Source: Spirosoma validum (GTDB taxonomy: Bacteria > Bacteroidota > Bacteroidia > Cytophagales > Spirosomataceae). From it: a DNA stretch of 64,000 bases. Within the stretch, counting starts at the first letter, position 1, and the number at the start of each line of letters is the position of its first letter. The DNA lies in contig NZ_JACXAA010000006.1 in assembly GCF_014699035.1 (NCBI RefSeq), positions 186,001 to 250,000 on the forward strand, written 5' to 3'. This document shows, piece after piece, positions 35,958 to 44,644 of this stretch. The position numbers and the translations under genes are program-made. The notes below the pieces were generated by a model. That model searched no databases. It saw nothing but the letters and a program-made list of their open reading frames with translations, and had not been told where the DNA came from.

Positions 35958-37688
35958 TTAACTCAGTTTTCTAATTTCATCCCAGACAAAATGCATCAAT
36001 TCCTGAATATGTTCGCGTGAAAAGTCAAATGGTACGTTCGCAGCCGCGTAAATCTCACGAATAGGGGCCTTGTAACCCAGGGCTAATGCTTTTTTGTAGC
36101 CTTCCAGTCCCGCTTGGGGATCACGTCGATAATTACGCCATACACCAATTGCTCCCAATTGTGCAATACCATATTCGATGTAATAGAACGGTACTTCGTA
36201 AAGATGCAGTTGTCGCTGCCAGATGTACTCCTGATAAAAAGCGAACCCGTCCCAATTCGTTACTGAGTCAGCGAACTGATTATAGATTCGAAGCCAGTTT
36301 TCCCGTCGATCGGAATCTGTATGCTGAGGATTTTCATAAATCCAGTGCTGAAATTTATCAATCGTAGCCACCCAGGGCAGCGTTTCAATAATGGATTCCA
36401 GATGCTGTAACTTAGCGCGACGTAACTCTTCAGGATTGTTAAAAAATACGTCCCAATGATCCATCGATAATAGTTCCATGCTCATGGAAGCTAGTTCAGC
36501 AACTTCCATTGGCGGATTTCGAAACGCTTTTAACGACAAGTCACGGGTTAGAAACGAATGAACAGCATGGCCGCCCTCGTGCACCATCGTAACCAAATCG
36601 CGCAGACTTGACGTAGCGTTCATGAAAATAAAGGGTACACCAATTTCTTCAAGCGGATAATTATAACCACCCGGCGCCTTGCCTTTCCGCGACTCCAGAT
36701 CCAGATGCCCCATTGCCCGCATGATGCGCAGGTCGTCTCCTAACTCTTTATCGAGACGATCAAAACAAACAATCGCTTTTTCTAGCAGCTCATCACCCGT
36801 TGCAAACGGCTTTAGGGGCGAACGTCCTTCCACATCAACCTTAGCATCCCAGGGACGTAATGGCTCTACATGTAGCTTCTGCTTTCGCTCAGTCGCCAAC
36901 TCGTTTAGTAAAGGGACAACAGCTTCTGCGACAGATGTATGAAAATCAAAGCAGTCCTGTGGGGTGTAGTCAAATCGGCCTAGTGCAGCAAACGAATAAT
37001 CACGGAAGTTGGCAAACCCGGCGTTTGTGGCTATCTGATGCCGAAGGTCACGTAATCGATCAAATAACTGGTCGAGAACTTCGTGATCTTTATACCGCCG
37101 TTCCCAGATTTTCCGCCAGGCTTCCTCACGTACCGCCCGATCCGTCGATTGCAGTCGATCACTGGCTTCGGGCAAGGTCATTTCGTGTCCGTCGATAACA
37201 ACCGTCATGGCCCCAACGATAGCACCGTACTTCCGTTCTTCGGTCTGAAGTTCAGTCTGTAAGGGAATATTTTCCTCCCGAAAAATTTCAATGGCTTTTT
37301 TCATCCCACGCACCATTACGTCGTAGCCTTCATCAGTGAGCTGGCTAAGGAAAGCGCTGTTGACAGCCTTTAGATCGAGGTCGTTCCCATAAGATGTCAT
37401 GTAGGGCTGAATTTCAGCGATGAAAAAATTCAACTGGTCCACTAATTCTTCATTAGCCGTATCGCAGGTCATACGGATGTAGCGCCAGGCAAAGTTTTCG
37501 GATAGGTAGGATTCCAGCTCGCTCCGGTCGAGCAGCCACTGTTTCAGTTCATCGGCGTTGTCAATCGAGCGATCAAGTAATTCTTCGTATAAGGTTTTGA
37601 CGTCATCCCAACCCTGTAACGTGATGGTTTCGCCGATAAAATTGCGGGATGGTCGGGCAGGTAGATTGAGAGTTTCGTTTGATGTCAT
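35958..37688 (-). CDS. M3 family oligoendopeptidase
   Basis: A cytosolic zinc metallopeptidase of the PepF/thimet type that cleaves short peptides. The 576-residue protein (start at 37688; an ATG at 37712 adds eight) has H370-E-G-G-H374 (TMVHEGGHAVHSFL), with the third zinc ligand Glu expected in VAELASMSMELL shortly after. The N-terminal half is the helical M3_N region. Length is normal for the family. It is divergent from the BlaI/BlaR1 pair across 169 bp. Confidence 0.92.
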   Translation of the reverse strand: MTSNETLNLPARPSRNFIGETITLQGWDDVKTLYEELLDRSIDNADELKQWLLDRSELESYLSENFAWRYIRMTCDTANEELVDQLNFFIAEIQPYMTSYGNDLDLKAVNSAFLSQLTDEGYDVMVRGMKKAIEIFREENIPLQTELQTEERKYGAIVGAMTVVIDGHEMTLPEASDRLQSTDRAVREEAWRKIWERRYKDHEVLDQLFDRLRDLRHQIATNAGFANFRDYSFAALGRFDYTPQDCFDFHTSVAEAVVPLLNELATERKQKLHVEPLRPWDAKVDVEGRSPLKPFATGDELLEKAIVCFDRLDKELGDDLRIMRAMGHLDLESRKGKAPGGYNYPLEEIGVPFIFMNATSSLRDLVTMVHEGGHAVHSFLTRDLSLKAFRNPPMEVAELASMSMELLSMDHWDVFFNNPEELRRAKLQHLESIIETLPWVATIDKFQHWIYENPQHTDSDRRENWLRIYNQFADSVTNWDGFAFYQEYIWQRQLHLYEVPFYYIEYGIAQLGAIGVWRNYRRDPQAGLEGYKKALALGYKAPIREIYAAANVPFDFSREHIQELMHFVWDEIRKLS

Positions 37689-37808
37689 TAAGTAGTGCGG
37701 CTCGAAAGCCATAGTATCGTTGAAAAAAGCACAAATAGTAACGTAGCGGCTCCTTAACCACTCTACGAATAAGTCATTCTAAAACTTTTTTGTTCACAAA
37801 TTTGCATC

Positions 37809-37849
37809 TACGAAATTGTTCGTATATGTTTACTACGAATTATTTCGTA
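37809..37849 (+). promoter_or_regulatory. Twin BlaI-type operator
   Basis: Two dyads of identical geometry, TACGAA-N4-TTCGTA, lie at 37809-37824 and 37834-37849. Their starts are 25 bp apart, and the second ends 8 bp before the blaI-like ATG (37858). A further half-site (TACGAA at about 37764) lies upstream. Spacing of about 2.5 helical turns would put two repressor dimers on nearly opposite faces. Confidence 0.75.
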
Positions 37850-37857
37850 GTTCAATT

Positions 37858-38238
37858 ATGAAGCCAACTGATGCCGAACTGGAAATCCTGCACGTACTCT
37901 GGGCCAATGGGCCCAGCACAGTACGTCAAGTACACGAAAAATTAAGTCAGAGCCGTGATATTGGCTATACGACCGCACTGAAACTGATGCAGATTATGCA
38001 CGAAAAAGGGCTGCTTTCCCGCGAAGAAGATGCCCGATCGCACACGTATACAGCGCTCGTCAGTGAAGAAGATACGCAACGAAATCTGGTCGATCGTTTT
38101 GTTGAAACGGCCTTTCGTGGATCAGCCTCGAAGCTGGTTATGCAGGTGCTGGGTCAGCATAAAGCTTCACGCAAAGAATTAGATGAAATTAAAGCCCTGC
38201 TGAACAACCTGAATCGGGACGCCAACAACCAGGATTGA
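37858..38238 (+). CDS. BlaI/MecI/CopY-family transcriptional repressor
   Basis: A 126-residue winged-helix repressor beginning MKPTDAELEILHVLWANGPSTV, with helix-turn-helix GYTTALKLMQIMHEKGLLSREED and a C-terminal dimerisation region. The ATG at 37858 is the family start; a TTG at 37816 lies inside the operator and is rejected. BlaI repressors are inactivated when a partner BlaR1 protease is triggered. That partner follows 50 bp downstream. Twin dyads overlap the promoter region, implying autoregulation. Confidence 0.93.
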   Translation: MKPTDAELEILHVLWANGPSTVRQVHEKLSQSRDIGYTTALKLMQIMHEKGLLSREEDARSHTYTALVSEEDTQRNLVDRFVETAFRGSASKLVMQVLGQHKASRKELDEIKALLNNLNRDANNQD

Positions 38239-38288
38239 TTGAATCAACCAATCTGATTTTGCTCAAACTAAACGATCTCCTATAACTC

Positions 38289-40556
38289 ATGAACGCTTTC
38301 AATTTTTTGTCAAATCCAATAGCGGATGCATTGGGCTGGACATTGCTTCATGCCATCTGGCAGGGTTTTGCGCTCGTTCTACCAACAGCGTTTATCCTGC
38401 ATCTGTTGCGTAATCAGTCCAGTACGTTACGTTATCACGTAAGTGTGTTCACGTTACTGACTCAAGTCCTATTATCAGCCGCTACGTTCATCTGGTATTA
38501 CCGACCAACAGAAAACTCGCCGTTGTACGTACCCACAACACTGTCGGCTAGTTATGCCACCCATATCAAATGGCAAACGGTAGCTCAAACACTTCCCTGG
38601 CATCAGCAGGTACAACAATTCCTGGAAGCGCATTTAAGCCAGTTCGTATTGGTCTATCTCCTTGGTGTAGCACTATTTGGCTTACGACTCGCAGGTGGCT
38701 GGATTTATCTGCAACGATTAAGCCAAACCGCTACGTCTCCCGCAACAGTCCTTTGGACACACATGACCGATAAACTTCGGTCCTCGTTATTGATCCAGAC
38801 ACCCGTTCAGGTGCGCGAGTCAGCCCGGATCAGCGTTCCGATGGTTGTTGGTGTTCTGAAGCCGATTCTACTCTTGCCAATTGGCTTGATAACTCATTTG
38901 ACGACCCGCGAAATCGAAGCCGTTTTAGCGCATGAACTGGCCCATATCAAACGGCATGACTATGCTGTCAATCTCTTGCAGTCGGTCGTAGAGGTGCTTT
39001 ATTTCTTTCATCCAGCGCTGTGGTGGTTATCGGCCCGGGTACGTGAAGAACGAGAACATTGCTGCGATGACCTGGCCGTTCAGGTGTGCGGGGGTGATGG
39101 GCGCATCTTAGCGCAGGCACTCGCTCGTGTAGAAGAGCTGCGCTTAACACAAATCAGTCAGACACCCGCGCTGGCGATGGCTTTCGCTTCGAAACGGCAG
39201 CAGTTATTACATCGTGTTCGGCGGATGCTGGGTGTTCCTACCCGACCGTTTGTTTCGAACAGCAGTCTGGCTGGTATAACACTGGCAACGCTTCTATTGA
39301 TGAGTGTTTCAGTTTATGCTGTACAACAGGAAAAGCCTACGTCTGGAACCAGGCAACCACGTCCCTCGCACTCGACACGGCGACACAGCAAAGGGAATGG
39401 TACTGAATACAGTATGATCGACAACAAGAAAGTCGATTACGTAATCTGGAAAGGCCAGAAACTATCCACTAAACGTGTAGCTCGCTTACAACGTCAGCTT
39501 GATCAGGTAATGGCCGGTAAACTCTCCCTTGATAACGTAGCGAAATCCGACCGCGACATTCTCCTAACTATTATTGAAACGAACCAATCGTTCGATGGTG
39601 GTATGAATGCCTTATCGGAAGGATTATCTCATATAGACTACAACAATATTGTTACATCAGCCCTGAATAACGTACCACTTAGTCCGGATGGAACGATAGA
39701 AGGCTTAGCGAAAGTTGACTATAACAGCATTATTCATGATGCACTGGCTTCGGTCCCGCAATCTCTTAACCCTTTGTCTGACTCACTGGATAAACAGCGC
39801 GCTTACCACCAGCATCAACTGGATAGTTTAAGTCAACTAGTGAATCAGCAGTCAAAGCAGGTTCAGAATCTACATCGCCAGATGGAGAATCTCCGGTTTC
39901 CGGTTGAAGAAGTCGAGCGAAGTCAGCAAGTTCTGGAGTGGCGCAAAGAGAAGCTGGCTGAACAACGTAATGCCTTGATTGAAAAGCACCAACGGCTTTT
40001 GAACAACGAAGGCAAACAAAAACTGACTCAGGCCGACATTGAAAAGCAATTGACCGCTATTGAGCCTGAAATTAAGAAGCAGGAAATAAGCATTGATGAG
40101 CTCAATAAGGAACTCGAAGCTACTCAGTCGAAATTGCAAGCCGCTCAGCAACCCCTCGAAAAATTAGAGCGGGAAGCCGAGCAGTTAAATGAGAGGATCG
40201 AGAAACTATCGAATCAAATGGACCAACACGGCAATCACTTATCCTACGTAATGCCAGACTTATCTGATCTGAATGTAAATGCTATGGCTACTACGCGCTT
40301 AAATCGTCTGAACCGAGTGATAAATGCACCGCGGCCTCCTCGCCCGCCCAAAGCGGCTATCAGCATTCCTGCTTCACCCAGGGCACCACGTGTATCCGTA
40401 CCAAGTCCAGCGGCAGCATCAATTCCGTCCGCAGTGGCAGCTCCAGCGCGAGTATCAAACGCACGTACGCTACCACCTGCCCCGCCTGCATCAGCAGCAA
40501 AGCCTCGTGCTTTGCCCAAACCAGCTCTCGCTCCCAAACCCGAGAAACTAGAGTAA
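38289..40556 (+). CDS. BlaR1-type M56 membrane metallopeptidase with coiled-coil tail
   Basis: The 755-residue protein has about four membrane helices (about 10-30, 40-65, 118-140, 320-340) and a cytoplasmic M56 zinc protease domain with H215-ELA-H219 (VLAHELAHIKRHD) and a downstream EREHCCDDLAV. The region after the last helix (about 350-755) lies outside and holds a Gln/Glu/Lys-rich coiled coil (about 505-650) and a Pro/Ala-rich tail. No penicillin-binding sensor domain is present, so the stimulus is unlikely to be sensed as in staphylococcal BlaR1. It pairs with the BlaI repressor. Confidence 0.9.
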   Translation: MNAFNFLSNPIADALGWTLLHAIWQGFALVLPTAFILHLLRNQSSTLRYHVSVFTLLTQVLLSAATFIWYYRPTENSPLYVPTTLSASYATHIKWQTVAQTLPWHQQVQQFLEAHLSQFVLVYLLGVALFGLRLAGGWIYLQRLSQTATSPATVLWTHMTDKLRSSLLIQTPVQVRESARISVPMVVGVLKPILLLPIGLITHLTTREIEAVLAHELAHIKRHDYAVNLLQSVVEVLYFFHPALWWLSARVREEREHCCDDLAVQVCGGDGRILAQALARVEELRLTQISQTPALAMAFASKRQQLLHRVRRMLGVPTRPFVSNSSLAGITLATLLLMSVSVYAVQQEKPTSGTRQPRPSHSTRRHSKGNGTEYSMIDNKKVDYVIWKGQKLSTKRVARLQRQLDQVMAGKLSLDNVAKSDRDILLTIIETNQSFDGGMNALSEGLSHIDYNNIVTSALNNVPLSPDGTIEGLAKVDYNSIIHDALASVPQSLNPLSDSLDKQRAYHQHQLDSLSQLVNQQSKQVQNLHRQMENLRFPVEEVERSQQVLEWRKEKLAEQRNALIEKHQRLLNNEGKQKLTQADIEKQLTAIEPEIKKQEISIDELNKELEATQSKLQAAQQPLEKLEREAEQLNERIEKLSNQMDQHGNHLSYVMPDLSDLNVNAMATTRLNRLNRVINAPRPPRPPKAAISIPASPRAPRVSVPSPAAASIPSAVAAPARVSNARTLPPAPPASAAKPRALPKPALAPKPEKLE

Positions 40557-40645
40557 GTGTGTCCTATCGAACGTATCATTCGGGGGTTAAAGCAATATAT
40601 TATTGCTTAATACCCGAATGATACGTTCGATAGGACACACTTACT
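40552..40645. terminator. Very long palindrome joining two convergent genes
   Basis: Perfect 33-bp arms (40552-40584 and 40613-40645) flank a 28-nt centre that itself pairs (TTAA.GCAATA with TATTGCTTAA). The arms contain the TAA of the BlaR1-like gene and most of the TAG of the convergent reductase gene. It is a likely two-way terminator. Confidence 0.85.
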
Positions 40646-41714
40646 ATTCAATCTCAATGACTACATCTAATCCAACTGGGTGAGCAACACAGGTTAATAC
40701 ATACCCGGCTTTCAGCTCCGATTCCGACAGTCCATCCTCTTCGTCTAACTTCACTTTACCCGAAATACAACGGCCCATGCAGGCTGTACACATGCCCGCC
40801 TGACACGAGTAAGGCAAATCAATATCCAGATCCAGAGCGGCTTCCAGAATGGTTTGATGGGGCGCAACAGCAAATTTGTATTCGCTGCCTTCGTACAAAA
40901 CCGTCACCTCAGGCGTACCACTATCGGCGGCTGTCAGAGGTTCTTCCACTACGTCACCCGCAGCCACGGGAGCGTGAGCAAAGCTTTCTTTATGCACGCG
41001 TTCGGTTGGAACACCCACCAGCGACAATGCGGAGCGAGCTTCGGCCATCATACCATCAGGCCCGCAAAGATAGAAACTGGCATTCTGGCGCTCAGCAGCG
41101 GGTAATTGTTCGAGAAGCTTAGTCAGCAAATGCTGATTCAGACGACCATCCAGACCTGTCCAGCCCGCTGATGGCTGGCTCAAAACGTGCGTCACCTGAA
41201 ACCGCGATCGTCCGTAAGCCTGCTCCATGGCATCCAGATGCGCTTTGTAGATAATCGATCCTTGGTCCCGGTTGCCGTAAACAAGCCAGACACGGCTGTT
41301 CGGTTCTACGTGCAACGCTGATTTAGCCATCGAAAAGAGGGGCGTAATACCGCTACCGGCTCCAATCAATATGAGTGTTCGGCGGCTCTGCGGATCAAGT
41401 TTCGGAACAAACGTGCCCATTGGCTCCAGCGTTTCCAGAATATCGCCGGGTTTAATGCGATCACAGAGATAATTTGACGCAAATCCACCCGGTACCCGCT
41501 TTACCGAAACTGACAGCGATACGTCTACATGGGGCGACGATGCCATTGAGTAAGACCGACGCACCTTTTGCCCATCAATAGTCAACAGAAATGTCAAAAA
41601 CTGGCCAGGCTGGTAACGGACTTCTTCGCTAATTGGGTGCCAGAAACTTATCGTTACGGCGTCGGGTGTTTCCCGAACGACGTCTTTTACTTTCAAAAAA
41701 TATCGATTTGCCAT
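40644..41714 (-). CDS. FAD/NAD(P)-2Fe-2S oxidoreductase (PaaE/ferredoxin reductase-like)
   Basis: A soluble electron-transfer flavoprotein of 356 residues from the ATG at 41714; the frame is open to 41747. The FAD domain has RRSYSMAS, the NAD(P) domain LILIGAGSGITPLFSM and YLCGPDGMM. A plant-type ferredoxin domain at the C-terminus has Cys ligands in CQAGMCTACMG plus a later TCVAHP. The order is that of PaaE-like reductases serving oxygenases. No oxygenase subunits lie nearby, so the electron acceptor is unknown. Confidence 0.9.
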   Translation of the reverse strand: MANRYFLKVKDVVRETPDAVTISFWHPISEEVRYQPGQFLTFLLTIDGQKVRRSYSMASSPHVDVSLSVSVKRVPGGFASNYLCDRIKPGDILETLEPMGTFVPKLDPQSRRTLILIGAGSGITPLFSMAKSALHVEPNSRVWLVYGNRDQGSIIYKAHLDAMEQAYGRSRFQVTHVLSQPSAGWTGLDGRLNQHLLTKLLEQLPAAERQNASFYLCGPDGMMAEARSALSLVGVPTERVHKESFAHAPVAAGDVVEEPLTAADSGTPEVTVLYEGSEYKFAVAPHQTILEAALDLDIDLPYSCQAGMCTACMGRCISGKVKLDEEDGLSESELKAGYVLTCVAHPVGLDVVIEIE

Positions 41715-41826
41715 TACAATTCCTTGGTTGTTGCATTCCAAACACAAAGGGACTTCACACCCTCACTACTTGTCGAGTTCTCTTCGTGTAGAATCTTCCT
41801 GCAAAGGTAGGGCGAACACCTGGAAC

Positions 41827-42672
41827 TTATCCATTTTTATGGAATTCAACCAACTGTTCAGCAGGTGCTTTAAGAATATGACCAATTGTCAAGCCAGTTT
41901 GTTTCACCGCCTGACGCAAGGATTCAGTAAAATAATGAGCGATCGAGCCGACAAAATTAACCGGCCATCTATCGGCTTCAGGAAAGCGCTTAACATACGT
42001 GGTCAAAAACAGGACAAAGGCGTCGAGTACAAGTTTACCTACGTAAGGATGCGTAAAATGATCGGACAGAAAGGGCGTGAATGACGCGAAATAACGATTC
42101 GGGAACGGTCTCTGGTAAGCGTTTTCCAGCAACGTAGCACGATCAAGAGCATAGCGGCTGTAAAACGCTTCGCGCAGGTCATCCGGTAACCGCTCCTGAA
42201 AAAAATCGCGCACCAGCGTTTTTCCTAAATACCCGCCACTTCCTTCGTCTCCCAGCCAGAAACCAAGCGACTGAATGCCACGTATAATTTGTTGTCCGTC
42301 GTAGCAACAGGCATTTGAGCCTGTCCCTAGAATGCAAACAATTCCTGGCTCATAAGCCGCGGCTGCTCTGGCTGCACCCAACATGTCCGTATTGACCGTA
42401 ACAGATTGCAAATTTGGCAAGACAGTACGTAGCGCATCAACGACAATATGATTCACGGCCGGACCGGTACAGCCCGTTCCATAAAAGAATACGTCTGTGA
42501 TCAGTTCGTCAGATACGTACGGCACCAGTTGCGCACGTAACGTAGCAACCATTTGAGCAACGGTCTGATAATACGGATTGAATCCATCCGTTTGTATAAC
42601 ACGGACCTGATTATCGGCTGTAACAAGCCGCCAGTCGGTTTTTGTTGAGCCACTATCGGCAATGAGAAGCAT
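41827..42672 (-). CDS. N-acetylglucosamine kinase (BadF/BadG/BcrA ATPase family)
   Basis: A 281-residue ASKHA-fold kinase: MLLIADSGSTKTDWRL is the phosphate-1 motif, ILGTGSNACCYDG phosphate-2, and FWLGDEGSGGYLGK the substrate/adenosine region. In Bacteroidota such proteins are usually annotated as GlcNAc or related amino-sugar kinases acting in cell-wall sugar recycling. That fits the GH3-type protein in this window, though the genes are not adjacent. Confidence 0.85.
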   Translation of the reverse strand: MLLIADSGSTKTDWRLVTADNQVRVIQTDGFNPYYQTVAQMVATLRAQLVPYVSDELITDVFFYGTGCTGPAVNHIVVDALRTVLPNLQSVTVNTDMLGAARAAAAYEPGIVCILGTGSNACCYDGQQIIRGIQSLGFWLGDEGSGGYLGKTLVRDFFQERLPDDLREAFYSRYALDRATLLENAYQRPFPNRYFASFTPFLSDHFTHPYVGKLVLDAFVLFLTTYVKRFPEADRWPVNFVGSIAHYFTESLRQAVKQTGLTIGHILKAPAEQLVEFHKNG

Positions 42673-42742
42673 GCGATTGATAGTCGTTTTAGAGCACGGG
42701 TTTCAGGGTTAAAAGAAAACGTATCAGCTTGCCTGAGACGTA

Positions 42743-42991
42743 TTAAACTAATTTTCCCACTATCGGAAACCGGTCGAATACGCTGTTGGAATGAGGGGCG
42801 TCGGCCAGTTCGGTTGTGAGATCCTGACCAGCCCAGTGTTCGTAATGTTTACCCGAACGCCAGAGACGCGAGATCGATACGTCATAAATGATGCCTTTGT
42901 AAGCGCACCAGATTTCGTCCCGATCCTGGCCGTTCCGCAAGGCTAGTTGCGAACGAGTATAGCTAGTAACCTGATTAGAATCAGCAGGCAT
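42743..42991 (-). CDS. Mini cytochrome b5-like heme/steroid-binding domain protein
   Basis: An 82-residue stand-alone domain. YTRSQLALRNGQD, EIWCAYKGIIYDVS and KHYEHWAGQDLT match the cytochrome b5-like fold, but the classic HPGG loop is missing. His residues in KHYEHW and near DAPHSN could bind heme. Such small proteins occur in many bacteria, with no agreed role. There is no signal peptide, so it is probably cytosolic. It is divergent from a lipoprotein gene 108 bp away. Confidence 0.82.
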   Translation of the reverse strand: MPADSNQVTSYTRSQLALRNGQDRDEIWCAYKGIIYDVSISRLWRSGKHYEHWAGQDLTTELADAPHSNSVFDRFPIVGKLV

Positions 42992-43099
42992 CAGCTGCTT
43001 GCGTTAAGTAAAACAAAGGAATTATTCAGCATCACTTTTGTGAGTGAGCACAAAATTAGCGTAACTTTAGCCACTTCTGTTTCTATGCAACAATTAACT

Positions 43100-43558
43100 A
43101 TGAGAAAGACTTCGGTCATCGCTTTACTGTTGGTAACTGTGTTCTTCAGTGTACTGACGGGCTGCAAAAAAGACCCTGCTCCGTCTGTTTCCGAGCTCAT
43201 CGCGAAAAACTGGACGTTAACCAAAGTAGAGGAAACTAACGTAACGGTTTATACACGGGGGGCAACCAATAACATCCGCGATTATTCTAAATTCAGACTG
43301 AATCTCAGTTCACCTCCTACAGCTAATTATACAGACTGGGATGGTATTGCCTCTACGGGAAAATATACCGTACCTGTCGATACACGCCTTGTTATCAGCG
43401 ACATGAATCCTCAGCTGACGACGTCTAGCGGTGGCACAGCTGGTACGATTGAATTTACGATTAATTCGATTGATGCCGGTACCTTAGTCATTACGCGCGT
43501 TGGAACGAGCATCAAAACGGGAGGTACAACGAATAAATACACATTCACAAATCCCTAA
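43100..43558 (+). CDS. Lipoprotein of unknown function (lipocalin-like size)
   Basis: From the ATG at 43100 the protein has 152 residues, with the lipobox LTGC at about Cys22 (MRKTSVIALLLVTVFFSVLTGC). The mature part (SELIAKNWTLTKVEETNVTVY...) is beta-rich. It resembles the many Bacteroidota lipoproteins that start with a W-x-L/V segment. A near-consensus promoter (TTG 43038-43040, TAACTTTA 43062-43069) precedes it. Function unknown. Confidence 0.75.
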   Translation: MRKTSVIALLLVTVFFSVLTGCKKDPAPSVSELIAKNWTLTKVEETNVTVYTRGATNNIRDYSKFRLNLSSPPTANYTDWDGIASTGKYTVPVDTRLVISDMNPQLTTSSGGTAGTIEFTINSIDAGTLVITRVGTSIKTGGTTNKYTFTNP

Positions 43559-43583
43559 GGTTTTATAAACTAATTGTATTGCG

Positions 43584-43620
43584 AAGCCGTTCCGTATCTT
43601 AATCGGAGCGGCTTTTTATT
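43584..43620 (+). terminator. Terminator between lipoprotein gene and thiL
   Basis: AAGCCGTTCCG (43584-43594) pairs with CGGAGCGGCTT (43604-43614) with one T-G pair, followed by T residues. thiL starts only four bases beyond, so some read-through or an internal promoter is likely. Confidence 0.75.
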
Positions 43621-43623
43621 TGT

Positions 43624-44643
43624 ATGACTGATTTAAATACACTGGGTGAAATTGGCCTGATCGAGCGAATCCGGCAGGCAAACCCTGCGTCTACCCATCC
43701 TGAAACGATACGTAGTATTGGCGATGATGCAGCGGTGTTCGACTGGGGAAACGATTATGGTTTGTTAACTAGCGATATGCTTGTTGAAGGGATACATTTC
43801 GATCTCACCTACGTACCGTTGAAGCATCTTGGTTATAAGGCTGTTACGTTCGGCGTGTCAGACATTGCCGCCATGAATGGCTTACCGATTCAGCTAACGG
43901 TCAGTATTGGTCTAAGCAGTCGGTTTCCAGTCGAAGCAATTGATGAACTGTACGAAGGAATTCGAGCGGCTTGCCAGGCTTACAACGTCGATTTAGTGGG
44001 GGGAGACACTACAGCGTCGCGGTCGGGATTGATTATCTCGGTATCGGTACTGGGGAAAGTGCCGAAAGAACTCATTACGTATCGCAACACAGCACAGCCG
44101 AACGATGTCGTTTGCGTGACGGGTGATTTGGGAGCTGCTTACCTTGGTCTGCAACTGTTAGAACGTGAGAAGCAGGTATTTCTAGCCGATCCGAATATGC
44201 AGCCCAACTTGTCGGAAGAGCGCGCCTACCTGGTCCAGCGTCAACTTCGACCGGATGCTCGCACCGACATGGTTCATGAACTGCGCGATCTTAACGTTCT
44301 CCCAACGGCTATGATCGACATCTCAGACGGTCTTGCTTCTGAAATCCTTCATCTGTGCCGACAATCCAATACGGGTGCGGTAATTTTCGATGAGAATCTG
44401 CCTATTGATGACCAGACCCATTTGGCCGCCGACGAGTTTAAGATTAGTCCTATAACGGCTGCACTAAACGGTGGAGAAGACTACGAACTACTGTTTACGG
44501 TACGTCCGCAGGAATATGAGAAGCTCTCAACTAACGCTCGCATTACAGCGATTGGTTACCTCACCGCCGACCCTTCACAGATCGTATTGGCAACGAAAGC
44601 TGGTCAGCAGACGCCAATTCGGGCGCAGGGCTGGACGAAGTAA
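43624..44643 (+). CDS. thiL: Thiamine-phosphate kinase
   Basis: Phosphorylates thiamine monophosphate to the active diphosphate. The 339-residue PurM/AIR-synthetase-fold protein has GEIGLIERIRQ, SIGDDAAVFD, SDMLVEGIHF, VGGDTTASRSGL, the ISDGLASEI helix and GGEDYELLF, all ThiL hallmarks. It converges on the beta-lactamase-like gene with only one base between the two stop codons and no hairpin there. Confidence 0.95.
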   Translation: MTDLNTLGEIGLIERIRQANPASTHPETIRSIGDDAAVFDWGNDYGLLTSDMLVEGIHFDLTYVPLKHLGYKAVTFGVSDIAAMNGLPIQLTVSIGLSSRFPVEAIDELYEGIRAACQAYNVDLVGGDTTASRSGLIISVSVLGKVPKELITYRNTAQPNDVVCVTGDLGAAYLGLQLLEREKQVFLADPNMQPNLSEERAYLVQRQLRPDARTDMVHELRDLNVLPTAMIDISDGLASEILHLCRQSNTGAVIFDENLPIDDQTHLAADEFKISPITAALNGGEDYELLFTVRPQEYEKLSTNARITAIGYLTADPSQIVLATKAGQQTPIRAQGWTK

Positions 44644-44644
44644 A

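Noticed and set aside
37816-37857. TTG start for the BlaI-like gene
   Set aside because: The extra 14 residues would be encoded by the operator dyads, and the family N-terminus begins at the ATG at 37858.
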